Shown: positions 11,650 to 23,864, counted from the first letter of the stretch. The stretch: 64,000 nucleotides of DNA from Paguma larvata (GCA_030068075.1 CM057829.1:82699132-82763131), one strand, 5' to 3'. Numbers and translations are program-made. The notes: generated from the sequence alone by a model not told the origin.

Positions 11650-12215
11650 TTGCATATGAACTTTGTGTCAGTTCTTCCCTCCATAGGTTAGCTTTTCTGC
11701 ATTCTAGCTCTTGGGTAGGTCCAGCCCTTTTCTTGACTGTGGGCTGGACCTAGCATCCAGATTCTAATCAACAGAAAATGGTAAAAGTGTTGGGATGTCA
11801 CTTGAGATTAGATTACAAAAGACTGACTTCCATCTTGATAGTTGACTCTCAGATTGCATGGTTTCATAAAGCCAACTGGCATCTTGCAAAGGTCCATGTA
11901 TAAGAACTAAGGGTTCCTTCCGACCAGTGAGAAACTGAAGCTCTGAGTCCAACAGTTCGCAAAGAACTGAATCTGCCAAGAACCATGTGAACTGGGAAGT
12001 GTATCTTGCCCTAAATTAAGCCTTGAGATGATTCCATCCCAGCTGATTCATGGATTGCAGCCTGCAAGAGATGCTGAAACAGAGGGCCCAGCTTAGCCAT
12101 GCCTGGATTCCAAACCTAAGAAACTTAGGTAATGAATGTGTGTTGTTTTCAACTTCTAACTTTTTGTGCTAAGTTATTACACAACAATGGGTAACTAATT
12201 CAGGGGTACATGCGG
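11650..12215 (-). mobile_element. Old LTR-like element
   Basis: Reverse orientation of the family seen at 15593-16235: gttgggatgtcacttgagat, then tagattacaaaagactgact, then ccttgagatgattccatccc, then a decayed ttgttttcaacttctaac and ctaagttattacacaacaat at the end, the complement of that family's start (attgctgcataacaaa). No TSD visible. Frames in it are non-coding. Confidence 0.6.
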
Positions 12216-13077
12216 AATATTTTGAAAACATAATGCTAATGCACGAAGCACTAGTAAACTGAGTAAGTTACCAGAGCTTAACCTGATACACTGATTGTGA
12301 GGATGCAAATGTTGTGCACAAGAGTATACTGATACCCGAATAATGAGGGATTATAAGTATTTCAATTATGGTTTTTTGGGTTCTGGTGTGTGTATTTCCA
12401 TAAAGTTCATTCATGTTCAACAATAAAACATAGAGCTGTATCATCTGGATTGAGATATTGCTGACAGTAAAAGAGAATACGTCTGTGTCCCTAAAGAGCA
12501 CCCTTTATAAATTTTTATAAGCAATTTTGTAAATGCAAAGCATGTGCAAGGCTAAAATGTTCAAGTTTTTTTTTTTTTTTAAACTGGCAGAACACCAGCC
12601 AAATGAAGTCTCTAAATGGAACCTCAAAAATTAGAACACGGGTTAGCCCTATGTTTTAATGTATTCTTGCTACCATTTTTGTCAAGTGAAAAATTCATTC
12701 CAAATACTTGAACTTACAGAGCAGATCTTTGGCACTGTAGTCAAAAACATAAAAACTAAAACAAGAACAACACAAACAAAACCCAGTGCTGCCAAATCAA
12801 ATCAGACTACTTTATTTTATCCTGCCTACTCCAAAAATTGAAGCCTTCCTTATTGTGAAAATAACTCTTAATGAGTTTTTCTATGATATTGCATTTTGTT
12901 AAAGAAATATTGACTAGCTAATCAAGTTTTCTCATTGGGAGAACTAAAATGCTGGGGGAAAATATATGAGAACAATTCTTCTGAGACACCAGAGATCTAA
13001 CAAGGCAAGAAGAATTATAGGGCCAAGATCCAGGAAGAGATAGCAACCCTAAAGTAAACCCAATATTTAGGGCTGCT
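12216..13077. other. AT-rich single-copy DNA
   Basis: A T-run lies at about 12566-12580. No gene or repeat family is recognised. Confidence 0.45.
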
Positions 13078-13088
13078 TTTCTCCTAAG

Positions 13089-13311
13089 TTTAATTTTTTT
13101 TAATAATTATCTTTTTAATTTTTTTTTTTTTTTGAGAGAGAGAGAGAGAGCATGAGCAAGGAATGGACAGAGAGGGAGACACAGAATCCGAAGCAGACTC
13201 CAGGCTCTGAGCTCTCAGCCTGGAACCAGATGCGGTGATCAAACCTATGAACTGTGAGGTTATGACCTGAGCCAGAGTCGGAGGCTTAACCAACTGAGTT
13301 ACCCAGGCACC
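13089..13311 (-). mobile_element. CAN SINE with 11-bp TSD
   Basis: T-run, then (GA)n at about 13135-13150, then gaatccgaagcagactccag, then ttatgacctgagccagagtc and the reversed head ending at 13311. Perfect TSD tttctcctaag at 13078-13088 and 13312-13322. Confidence 0.95.
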
Positions 13312-13322
13312 TTTCTCCTAAG

Positions 13323-14119
13323 GTTAGAGGCACCTATAAATTCTAGTAGAGACAAATTGAGTAGAACTTTTGATAAATTATCAATACCAAAGAGCAGAAA
13401 GTCAAAGCTGGCCAGATAAGAAAATCCCTGTCATTTGATTTAGAATCTCCAAAGAGTTACACTGCAGGAGAAAAGGTAATCCAAAAATGCAAAATCAATA
13501 TCTGCACCTTACTGGGGACTGAAGCCCAAATTTGAACCATTTTAATCTCAGTAATTGGATTAAGGTGATAACCAATCGCTAATGACTCTGGCTTCTTGTC
13601 TAAGTCAAATATAAACCCTCAAAGAGGTTAATTTATGGGTAAGATGAAGGATTTTAAAACAGATCAAAAACAATTAGAAAGGAGAAAATCTGGAAAATTT
13701 GCAAAATCATTGATTTAAAGGCATCAGAATACTCCAGAAGCCACAAAGACTAAAAAGAGTAGAATTCTAGTGAGTACATAAGTTTATGGAAGAGAGCTAA
13801 GAATCTGCAGTTATCCCTGCAGGCATTTGTTGCTTGTAGATTTGAGATAAAGGCAGAGACCCCTAAGTTTACCTGCACATAGGGCCGCTGATAGAAAGAT
13901 ATTGTGGATTGGGGGGGTCACATGGCCCCGAATTGACATAGTTAGAGGTTTCGGGGGGCTCAAACATGGCTGGTCTCCCCCTCAGTGTGTGTCCTGAACT
14001 CTAATGCTGCACAGAACTAGAGGCCAAAGAACTCAGACCAAAGACTAAATGCCTAAAAGACAAAGGAATATACTACATTTTTTAAATCAAAAGAGTAATT
14101 ATTGTGAATATGTCAGTTA
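13323..14119. other. Unassigned DNA with two G-runs
   Basis: Purine-rich sequence. G7 at about 13911-13917 and G6 at about 13953-13958 lie about 40 bp apart. The texture suggests an old LTR-like or LINE relic, but nothing is assignable. Confidence 0.35.
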
Positions 14120-15067
14120 TCCCTAAGCTTATTTAAGGGTTCAGTGCAGTCCCAACCAGAACCCTGAAGAGTATTTATTTTTAGGGAAAAATTGATAAAC
14201 TGATATCAAAATTCAAGATCTATTAAAAAGCTATAGTGACTAAGACAGTATATATTGCATAGGGACAGAAACATAGGCCAATGAAATGAAATCAAGAGTG
14301 TAGAAATATATTACCTGATTTATGACAAGTGACACCACAATGCCGAGAAGCAAAGATGGTCTTTTCAATAAATTATCTTGTGTCAACTGTACATCCATAT
14401 GGGAATAAATGAAATCTGACACTTACCGCACACTTACCTAAAAATCAATTCCTGGTGGACTGTACATATGAAAAATAAAGCAATAAAGTTTATAAAAGAT
14501 ACTATGGGGGAAATCGTGTTGACCTTGGGAAAGGGAAAGACTTTTTATATTAGTTATTAAAATGCTAACCATAAGGAATAGACTAAGAAATCAGATTAAA
14601 ATAAAAACTATTCTGTTTATCAGAAGACACTATTTGAAGATGAAAGTGCAAACCCCCAATATGGATGAAATGCTTTTAAAAACATATAACTAAAAGAAGA
14701 TTTGTATCTAGAATTTGTAAAGGGCTACTAACATCATTAAGAGAATGGCAAATCCACAGAATTTTTGAAGGACCCTGCAAGGAAATCAGAGATTGCTCAA
14801 CCACATTAGTCATCAGGAAGATGTAAATTCAAATTCCACGAAACATCACTACTCCCATGACAGAAGGGCTAATATTTAAAAACTAAAATAGCAAAATTGG
14901 GTGAGGATGTGGGATAGTGGAAACTCTAACACATTGTCATTGGGAATGTAAATTGGTGTAACCACTCCAGAAAACAATTTGTCATTTAATACCAGCATCG
15001 AAGACATCTGTACTTTTTGATATAGAAATTTTAGTTGAAAGTTTACACTAATCAGAAATACATAAAC

Positions 15068-15236
15068 TGGGGCACCTGGGTAGCTCAGTTGGGTGAGTGT
15101 CTGGCTTTGGCTCAGGTCATGATCTCACAGCTCATGAGTTCAAGCCCCACATCAGGCTCTGTGTTGACAGGTTGGAACCTGGAGCCTGCCTTGGATTCTG
15201 TGTCTCCTTCTTTCTCTGTCCCTCACTGTCTCATGC

Positions 15237-15276
<40 letters not shown>

Positions 15277-15309
15277 ATAAATAAACATTAAAAAATTTTT
15301 TTAAAAAGT
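15068..15309 (+). mobile_element. CAN SINE with 11-bp TSD
   Basis: Inserted inside the old L1. Head ggggcacctgggtagctcag, body, (TC)n at about 15243-15271, tail aaaaataaataaacatt. TSD aatacataaac at 15057-15067 and 15310-15320. Confidence 0.96.
15243..15271. repeat. (TC)n microsatellite
   Basis: About 14 TC units forming the pyrimidine part of the SINE. Likely length-polymorphic. Confidence 0.9.
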
Positions 15310-15592
15310 AATACATAAACCTGAGCTCCAAGGGCATAAGAATTTTCACAACGATAATCATAAGAGCCCCAAACTATACATTAATAAAAATGAATTCCAT
15401 GAGTACAATTTGGAGCAAAGGGAGCTGGACACAAAAGAATATAAACTACATGGTTGAATTCAGAAGGGGTTCAAAAGCAGGGAAAACAAAACTATTGTTT
15501 TAGAAGTAGGAATAGTGGTTACTTTGGGGGATGGTGAAGGGAGAGAGTAAATATTTAAGAGGGAACACAAAAGGGCCTTTCAGGCGACGGTA

Positions 15593-16235
15593 TTGGTTAT
15601 CTATTGCTGCATAACAAATTACTCCAAAACTCAGTGGCTTAAAATTACAAATATTTATTATACCAGTTTCTATGGGCCAGGAATCAGGACATAACAGGTG
15701 CTTTTCGCTCAATGTCTTTCACGAGGCTGAAATTAAAGTGTCCATCAGGACAGCCATCTCAAGCCTCCACTGGGGCTGCAGTGTCTTATTCCAAGCTCAC
15801 TGATATGATTTTGGCAGTTCTCTGAAATCTGCTTCTAAGCTCAGTCATGTGAACCTCTTCACAGGGCTGCCTCATGACTTTGAGGCTCCTTCAGTGTGAG
15901 TGATTTAAAAAAAATAATAATGTTTATTTATTTTTGAAAAAGAGAGGGAGGAGAGAGAGGGAAAGAGAGAGAAAGAGAGAAAGAGAGAGCCCAGTGTGAA
16001 GCTGGAACACATGAACCATGAGATCATGAGCAAAAGTTGGATGTTTAACCAACTGAGCCACCGGCGTGCCCCTCAGTGTGAGTGATTTAAGGGAGAACAA
16101 GAGAACTAATGCCAAGAGAAACACCACTATCTTTTCATTACCTAATCTCAGAAGTAACATCCTATCACCTCTGCCTCATTTTATTTGCTAGAAGCAAGTC
16201 CCTAAACCTAGTCAATACAAGGGCATATAAACAAG
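15593..16235 (+). mobile_element. Old LTR-like element inserted in L1
   Basis: Runs from tattggttatctattgctgc and ataacaaattactccaaaac through ctcagtggcttaaaattaca and acctaatctcagaagtaaca to cagcaggttgcccaccata. This is a near-full-length copy of a mammal-wide LTR-like repeat whose family name I cannot fix by eye. It splits the old L1 3' UTR and is itself split by a SINE at 15909-16072. Confidence 0.7.
15909..16072 (-). mobile_element. CAN SINE with 18-bp TSD
   Basis: Short copy in the LTR-like element: ataatgtttatttatttttg, a GA-rich stretch, then a shortened body, then aaccaactgagccaccggcg. Perfect 18-bp TSD tcagtgtgagtgatttaa at 15891-15908 and 16073-16090. At 164 bp it is about 50 bp shorter than its relatives, with body loss around 15990-16010. 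Confidence 0.95.
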
Positions 16236-16430
16236 AAGTAAGTATCATTCAGCAGGTTGCCCACCATAGATGATAATGTTCAATTTCTTGACATTGATGG
16301 AGGTTGCATGAGTAATTGCTTTATGATTATTCATGGGACTGTATATCTTCTATACATACATATGTTATCTTTTAGAAATATTTTTCTATTAATATATGTT
16401 ATCTTTAAAAATATTTTTTAATTAAAAAAT
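16236..16430 (+). mobile_element. Old L1 3' UTR terminus
   Basis: Collinear continuation of the L1 from 15592: gataatgttcaatttcttga, then gatggaggttgcatgagtaa, then ttcatgggactgtatatctt, ending in AT-rich tail sequence. The tail holds a local duplication of an atatgttatcttt unit (16360-16391 and 16394-16424). Confidence 0.65.
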
Positions 16431-17469
16431 GTACAGTCATAGACATATCCTCAAGCTTCAGGTCCTCATAGAATGGATTTGAGATGTTGTACAACTCTAA
16501 AGAACTTCTCCACCTACTTACTTAGATACATGAACTGCTTTAAGAATATTTGGGAATTTTGGCTAAGTTTCCCACTTACAAATAGGTAAACCCATTAATA
16601 TTCAAAATAGAAATTGACAAGTTAAGGTGACTCTTCTTTTACTTGAGAAGTAATTGTCCTCAAGACTCTTGTCTTAGTATTTCTTACTTAGCATTTTTTT
16701 TTCAGCTGGCTGTGGAAAATTATATCTAAGAGAATGTCTCAAATTTCAATTTTGCCACAAATGCCACTCTCGATAGAAACTTAATAACTTTCCTAGTCAC
16801 AATACCTTCACTGTAATTTCCTAAATTTCAAAATAAAAAATTTCTTTTTATATTTCATGAAAATTGCCAGTTCTGACTGAATGGAAAAAGAAAAAGCTCA
16901 ATTGATGATATATTTTTGCCACACATAAATAGTGAGACAGGAAACATTTTCATTCGTACTTTAAAATTAATATTATGCTTTTAACGGAAATATAAACAAT
17001 GCACATGACATTAATAGAACAGTCATTAAATGCATACTAGTCATCCAATCACCATATGCATCTATAGATACGTTATTTCGTGGATAAGAGAGGAATGTTA
17101 CATCAAGAGGAACTGCTCACCTCTTCCTTGACAAACTGACAAGTGGCACAGCCTGGTCAGTCAACCTGCCCTTCTCGATGGGGAAGAGCACAGATGGGAA
17201 CAAAGATATGAAACACATCTGTCACTCTCCCTCAGGTAAAGAAATCCAGAGGAACTTAAGAACGGGTTAAGAAGCACCAAGGATTTTATGTAATCCTTTT
17301 AGTTAAAAAACATTCAATACTAACATTTATAAAAAATAGGCACAAATAATTTATACCCATCTTGATCTTTTAAAAGCTGTATGTTATGTCATAAAATCCA
17401 AATCCTCAAATTTTAAGGAGAATTTCGCAATGACAATGATAAAGATTAAGTGTCGATTATTGAGCTATT
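16431..17469. other. AT-rich single-copy DNA, no gene
   Basis: No repeat family or plausible exon seen. Confidence 0.45.
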
Positions 17470-17960
17470 CTTTCTCCTAACTTCAAACCCACCTGTCTAT
17501 ACCATGATGGTGGAGTGGGGGCAGGGAACCTTGCAAACCACATTGCCAACTGATTCCAGGTAGGTTCTACTGATAGTATCACAAGAAAAGGCCTAGAAGG
17601 CTGGGGTGAGGAAGTTGCTTTCTCCTCTTTGCTTTTTGACCTGTAAACCTTCACCCTGGCAGTGGCAGTGGATTCCAGTGCCTAATTTTTGTGTCCATCC
17701 CCAGACTCCTCGAAGGTACAAGGAGTCATGCCCCTGCCTCAGAATTTGGAGTCCTAGCTCTTGGGGCTCTCTACCCATCTCCTTTTCTTGTTCCCCAGGC
17801 CCAGAGGTGGGGGCTACTTCTAGCAGATAATGTCTCTGTTATCTCAGTATTTCCTTTATAGATGTCAAGTTCTTTAGCATATACTGCAGCAGTTCCTTAT
17901 ACTGACTTCCCTATGTTGAAATAACATAGTGTTTCTGTTTTCCTAACTAGATCTCTATTC
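17470..17960 (+). repeat. GC-richer old repeat, probably LTR- or DNA-element-like
   Basis: This interval is much more GC-rich than its flanks and ends in ttgaaataacatagtgtttc and tgttttcctaacta, the usual end of a common old mammalian repeat (ttgaaataactagtgtggtttctg type). Short frames on both strands (17457-17830) are side effects of the GC content. The family is not resolved. Confidence 0.45.
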
Positions 17961-18475
17961 ATACGTAAAAATTAATACACCATAATTAATACTATAATTA
18001 TTATAAAAATGTATTATGACCATATCTAAGCCTATACCATAGTTTGCTGAAAAGGAAGCTGTTTGTTTTTTTTCTTCCAGTTTCAATGAAAATGATTTCA
18101 TTGGTTTAAGAAGAAAAATACTGATTACCATTTAAATTTATAGAAGTCGAACATATAAACAATTTCTACTCTAGATCCATATAACTGCTTTCTAAAATAT
18201 CAAGATATCATGTTTGTTAGATAATAAGAATAAACTTTAGCTGATTATTAACATGCATCTTTGTAAGAAGGCATGTTACCATACTATGTATGATAAATTA
18301 TAAACAATATATATATATGTTGTATAAATAAAGTGAGCATTACTTCATTAACAATTACAGGAAAAAAAAATACTAATTTCTCTTCAATGTTGATGAAAGC
18401 AATAAGAATTATTTTAAAACTACACAACTACTCGACAGTTGACCGACCTAAATATCACCTTTGGTTGGATATTAT
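17961..18475. other. AT-rich single-copy DNA
   Basis: Contains short TA runs (for example 18309-18318). No gene. Confidence 0.45.
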
Positions 18476-18690
18476 GTTTTTTATAATTTTTAAAGTTTAT
18501 TTGACAGAGAGAGAGAGGAAGCACAAGTGGGGGAGGGCCAGAAAAAGAGGGAGAGAGATAATTTCAAGCAGGCTCTGCACTGTCAACACGGAGCTCGATA
18601 CGGGGCTCTAACACAGGAACCGAGAGATCATGACCTGAGCCAGAATTAAGAGTTGGACCCTTAACCGACTGAACCACCGAAGTGCTCCGC
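18476..18690 (-). mobile_element. CAN SINE, diverged
   Basis: tttttaaagtttatttgaca, then short (GA)n, then gtcaacacggagctcgatac, then agatcatgacctgagccaga, then gaaccaccgaagtgctccg. The TSD is not clear. It faces the + copy at 18907, giving an inverted pair. Confidence 0.93.
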
Positions 18691-18906
18691 CTTTTTTTTT
18701 TTTTTCTGAAAAACACTAATACAGTTCGTTTCCACTGAATAAATATGCACTTGTCAAAATAAATAATCGCAAGTAGTTGTAATGACCACCAAATTATGTT
18801 ATATACATATTTCTGATGAGAAGATGAAAGCCTTTGAAAAATGTTTGTCATAGAGTTCCAGACCTGACAGCTATACACACCTAATTTTGGTTTAAGAGAA
18901 ATCATT

Positions 18907-19127
18907 GGGATGTCTACATGGCTCAGTTGGTTGAGTGTCTAACTCTTGATTTTGGCTCGGGTCATGATCTCATGGTTCGTGAGATCAAGCCCCACATCGA
19001 ACGCTGCACTGACAGCACGGAGCCTGCTTGGGATTCTTTCTCCCCCACTCTCTCTGCCCCTCCTCTGCTTGCACATGCACGCACACACTCCCTTTCCTTC
19101 TCAAAAGAAATAAACATTTAAAAAAAT
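18907..19127 (+). mobile_element. CAN SINE, diverged
   Basis: Altered head gggatgtctacatggctcag. The body keeps gctcgggtcatgatctcatg and gacagcacggagcctgctt. The tail aaataaacatttaaaaaaa ends at 19127. A weak TSD (aatcatt versus aatcact) flanks it. Confidence 0.93.
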
Positions 19128-20019
19128 CACTTTCTGACTATGACTCATAACTTTATGATTTTTTTGGTTATTTCCTTTTTTGAGAAAGGACGCATTAGTA
19201 ATTTTGAAAATAAAGAATTGATTGAAAAGCATATGTGAAGAAATTGGGGCATAGAATACTAAATTTTAACAAATTATTAGTTAATTTACATTAGGAGATT
19301 TGGCAACATCTTTTGTTCAATAATATAAAGCTACTTAATTGCAAACATAGCAAAGTGCAAAACTGACCACTTTAAGTGACAAATATGACATAGTAGAATA
19401 TAATAGCATTAAATCACTCTGCATTTAATGCATTTAATAGCATTAAATTAATGAAGAAAAATGATGAAAGAATTATTTATGTACCGCATGGATTATTTTT
19501 TCTGTTCTTAAAGATTCTAAATATGTTGGACTTTCCTTATTAGTGGAAAGAGTGCTCTTGAGTTAAAGCTTCTGCTTTGATTACTCTCCTCCAATGCTGC
19601 TACTCTCCAAAATGTCTAGTAATTTCTAATTGCCAAAATCATTTTATGTAAGAGCTTGGGTAATAATTTCAAGCTTATAAAATCAGTGTTCTTGCCATCT
19701 ACTGGACCATGCAATACTTTTTAATATTTTTGTAGACAAAGCAAAAGGAGTAGGAGTGCATTGCTCTCTTAATTAGTGAAAAGCACCAAATAGCCTATGA
19801 TACTAAGAAGTGGCACCAGCCCACCAAGATATATCTCATAATGGGCTAAAAACTCACTCAGATACATTTGAGTGGGCATTTCAAACAGTGACATCAGAGG
19901 TCTATCAGCAAACCAATCTTTCCATGTGTTTCAAAATGCAACATGATGGCTGAAGTGGTAGTATGCTTATGACCAGATGAACAAAATGCTATTTCTTTAA
20001 TTTGGGCAATGTGCAACTA
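19128..20019. other. AT-rich single-copy DNA
   Basis: A small direct repeat of taatagcattaaat occurs at about 19401 and 19435. Otherwise nothing is recognised. Confidence 0.45.
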
Positions 20020-20620
20020 GAAATGTACTGCTATCACCCCCTGGAAGTTGGGCCACCAGCTGTTTTATTTTTTAAAAACAACAATTGATTTTGATCCAGA
20101 GCCACAAAGAGATGTGATAGAAAAAAGAACCTGTGGAAGGTACACCGTGTTCCTTTGTATCTTAGAATAACAAAGGCATTTGTTTGTATAAACAATGGCA
20201 GAAATTTACCCCAGGATAAATGACTCTAACCATCACCTCCTCCCTCAGAAAAATGATAGAAGAATATATAGTAGTGATTCACTGAAAAGAAAGGAAGTGG
20301 TTAGTGCTACGTTTATGTTTAAATGTTGTGCCTCTGTATATACCCAACCCATGGGTATAGACCTGTCAGGAAGAATCCTTAAATTAATGCTTCCCTGCCA
20401 TGAAGTACACACAAGAATCAATGGTTTCGTGACAAGCATTAATGCTTGTTCAATGGCCTGTGGGCTGCCAAGGCACCTAGGACAATATAAACACTTGAGG
20501 CCATGGGTTCAAGTCCACACTGAATTCATCAGCCTTCATATTTGTAAGGAAAGAGATTTATTCTTATTGTGAGTGTTATTTCTACCTTGTGGTAATAAAC
20601 TGTCATTAAAATCTCAAAAT
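20020..20620. other. Repeat-free block with a 125-codon frame
   Basis: No interspersed repeat visible. The + frame at 20195-20572 (125 codons) begins ATG and has no domain or signal peptide. A 64-codon frame overlaps on the - strand. Composition is more balanced than its flanks, so this could be conserved non-coding DNA; coding status is not supported. Confidence 0.35.
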
Positions 20621-21269
20621 TGTGAACTACATAGCACAATTCTTGTTGTGGATTTTGTTTTGCTTTGTTTTTGCAAATGAGCAGATTCCTATGTGGTTAA
20701 ATCACACCGGAGCCTGCATTTGCATTGGGTAATAATGACAGGTCTACAGAGATGATGAAAATTGAGAGGAAACTGAATATTCGCTGCAAATGACAGTCTA
20801 TGAATGGTGGAGATCCTGATTTAGACCTGAAAAGAAAATCTGCAATGAACGTACTGGTCTGTCTTTCCTCCCTTATGAAATTTTGAAGGCAAAGGTTGAA
20901 AATTACTGAGTTATTGCCTCATGAATTCATTTGAAGTGGCATATATTGAAATGGAAAGTGCTATTACATGGGGAACCCATTGTACATGGTGATAAGGAAG
21001 CTATTACTTAACTTGGCTGAACACCTGTCAAGAATTGCTCTTGAAATGAGTCCTGCACACACTTAGGCTCTGCCGCAAGGAAAACAAACTCATTCTTTAC
21101 AACAAGAGATATCAGATCAGGATCCAGAAATATGGGCAAGTCCTCCTGTCTGTGTCCCTGTGAGATGGATTTCTGGGCCATGTGAAAATTGAGCACTGAG
21201 AATTATAGGTTATAACAGAGGAATAGTTAATTCTTTTTTGACAAGTTATTGCTATAATTACTGAGTTGA
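20621..21269. other. Single-copy DNA, no gene
   Basis: Nothing recognised. Confidence 0.45.
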
Positions 21270-21600
21270 TAGTTACATTAGTCAAGATAGGTTAAATGGC
21301 ACCGTGGTGGCAAATGACCTCAAAAACCTCGCTGGTTTTAAGAGCAATGGTTTATTTCTTGCCCAGGTCTATCATCGGTAGGCTGTATCCCCTACTCTCT
21401 CTATCCACCTCTCTTTTTTATCTTAGAATAAAGCCTGATAAAGCATCTCCTTTAAAGGATATTGCCGTGCTAATTACAGAAAGGAAAAAGCAAGGTACCA
21501 GAGAATGTAGTAACTTTTAAAACTTCTGCTCAAAAGTGGCACATATAACTTCCATTTTTATCCACTGGCCAAAGCACCAATAGTGACTCTATTCTTGGGT
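21270..21600 (+). mobile_element. Old LTR-like element, related to the tgctgcataacaaa class
   Basis: Decayed order cattagtcaagataggttaa, then ggtggcaaatgacctcaaaa, then gcaatggtttatttcttgcc, then aagtggcacatataacttcc and actggccaaagcacc, as in a common mammalian LTR-like repeat. The family name is unresolved. Confidence 0.5.
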
Positions 21601-21611
21601 CTCTCTTTTCT

Positions 21612-21811
21612 TTTTTAAAGTTTATTTATTTGTTTGGACAGAGAGAGAGAGCAGGAGACAGGCAGAGAGACAGGAGAGAGAGAATCCCAAGCAGGCTCCA
21701 TGCTGTCAGCCCAGAATACAAGAAGGGGCTCAGTCTCACAAACCATGAGATCATGACCTGAGCCAAATCAAGAGTCAGACACTTAACTGACTGAGCCACC
21801 CAGGCACCCCC
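21612..21811 (-). mobile_element. CAN SINE
   Basis: tttttaaagtttatttattt, short (GA)n, cccaagcaggctccatgctg, ccatgagatcatgacctgag, then the intact reversed head ctgagccacccaggcacccc. Lies at the 3' edge of the LTR-like element. No obvious TSD. Confidence 0.95.
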
Positions 21812-23759
21812 ATGAGTGTCTTATACAAACATTGAATGATCAAGGACAAAGGTGACTGACCATTGAATGAGTGAGTCATTTTATTCTCCTTATTATTTAG
21901 TGTCTCTTCTGTGCCAGAAACTTGTTAGCTGGCCCTGAGATATAAGATATAAAGATTTGTGCCTTTGTGTCAACTCCCACAAGAGCTGGATGAAAGATTG
22001 GGATTTTCAACCGCATTAGCTGACACCAACTTTCAGCTCACTCTCGCTTGATCTTTGTAATTATATAGGTCAATGATACCCTTGTTGGGTATTCGTGTAT
22101 CTCACTCATAGGAGCACCACCGTCTATTAGCCATCCGCACAGATCCTTTCAAGTCAGGACTTCCGGGTGTCATTTTTGGATTTATTACCTGTTATGATAA
22201 TCATGAACACCTAACCTCTGACAGTTGCTTTCATCTGACTTGTACCATTCAGAACCTCATTTTTTTCTCTTGCCTCTGAAGAACCCAGCAGCCGTTCCTA
22301 CTATCAACTCTGACCTACAAAAGAAAGCTACCACTGAGCTCCTCAGTAATGCGGTGCCCTCGCCACTTGATCATTCTTTATTGCTTTAATAAATGAAGTG
22401 TCCACTAGGTTCTCCTGGGGAACATAGGCAGCTTATGGGGTTCACTGATCAGTAACTTATGGGGTTGCGGAGAATATGTAATAAATCCATTCTAGCATGC
22501 CGACCTCTCTGAACTTCCTAACCCCTTCTTCAATACTATGTCAAAGCAATTTCCACATCTACCCTTCATTTTTACTAGGAGCTATCATGTTTTCCGAACT
22601 TCAAGGGGTCATTCCAGCAGTGTATCCAGATTAGCTCCTGATGTTCTGTTTCTTGTTGCATTTGGAATTATAGGAGAGGGTTTCTCATAAATAAATTCCA
22701 AAGCATCCCAGATTTGTTTTTAGTTTGCTTGTTTTTGGTAGGAGTCTCAGCCATATTCGAAAATGCTTAATTGTACCTAATCTTAACGTTCTAGTCAAAA
22801 TGATGCTAATTATTTATTATTATACTGTTAATTAACAGTAATATTGGAAAAATACAGTGTGAAGTCTGATAGATACAAACCAGACCTTGACTAGAAGGTA
22901 AAAATATTCTTTTCCAGAGTGTATGCTTTCTGGCCTCTAGTCTGGTGATATCTACTGGGTATCAGTTTAGCTTACTGACCAATGCTGCATGGTATTACTT
23001 GATTCTCTGTGGACACAGGTTCAAAGTGTATTCTTAGCTATGTCCACGTAAAAGGAGATTAGAAGCAACAGAGCAGGTCCTACGAGACAGGATCAAGAGG
23101 GCTGGCCCACATGACAGGCCTTGAGTGCTTTGTAATTAACACTATTGTCCATTCTCTTTGGAGAATTATCGTGACCAAAAAGACCCCTATGAACATGAGG
23201 TAGAGGAGACTGTAGTGGATTTCCTTATATGACAAAAGTTATTCCAGGGAGAGAAAATACAATTTGGTAATCTACAATTCCCAATACATTTTATGGTTAG
23301 TCAATTCGATTTGTTAAATCTTGACAAATTTCTGCTGGAGCCACAGTGTTAGTTTTACCAGAGTACAGAAGAGCCCAAATCTGCCCTGATCTCAAACACC
23401 ATGTCAGGACTTCAGAACTATGCCTGTAACAAAGCTACCCTTAAATTTAGGCATTGATAGATCCACATGGGGGTTACAACTATTCTTTTTCATCTGGGGA
23501 AAAAAGAGCTCTCTCCCACCCAACTACACACATGTGTACCATGAAAAATACAGAAGTTATTTTGGTTACTTGTTCGTTTGTGTTTGATAATGCACAATTT
23601 ATAAACCTTATTCGAGCCACATTGTAGCAGTAGATAAGAACAAACTATGTTCTTGATGGCTCTTATAAAAGTTATGTGCACAGGCCAAGATATACTAGAG
23701 TTGTCATGCAGGGTTTTCATACCTTGACAGGACTTTACGGTCTCATTTCCCCAAATTCT
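21812..23759. other. Unassigned, slightly GC-richer DNA
   Basis: About 2 kb with no element I can name. Some stretches (22000-22450, 23040-23460) have mid-GC texture like decayed retroviral internal DNA, but no pol or gag motif is readable. The - frame at 23490-23846 (118 codons) is not recognisable and overlaps an MIR relic. Confidence 0.35.
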
Positions 23760-23862
23760 AAGACAGCATAGCATAATGATTATGGTTTTGGAATCAAGAT
23801 AATTTTTATTCCAAACTCTCCCAATGCTTACGTGCATGATCTTCATTAAGTCAAGTGATTGT
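23760..23862 (-). repeat. MIR relic, first half (split by a SINE)
   Basis: Reverse MIR start: agacagcatagcataatgat, then ttttggaatcaaga, then a decayed ccaaactctcccaatgctta. Continues after the SINE at 24079. Confidence 0.65.
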
Positions 23863-23864
23863 AT

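Larger units (their letters stand above)
14120..15592 (+). mobile_element. Old L1 (L1M type) ORF2 end and 3' UTR, interrupted
   Basis: Starts with ggttcagtgcagtcccaacc (ORF2), passes through gaggatgtgggatagtggaa and gggaatgtaaattggtgtaa, and after a SINE reaches gctggacacaaaagaatata and aggaatagtggttactttgg. Many stops. It is interrupted at 15068-15309 by a SINE and at about 15593 by an LTR-like element; its 3' UTR resumes at 16236. Confidence 0.8.

Noticed and set aside
20450..20540. Possible tRNA or tRNA-like gene (gggttcaagtcc resembles a B-box)
   Set aside because: No A-box at proper spacing and no cloverleaf pairing could be found.
21812..23460. Possible decayed endogenous retrovirus internal region
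   Set aside because: Mid-GC texture only. No gag, pol or env motif and no paired LTRs could be seen.
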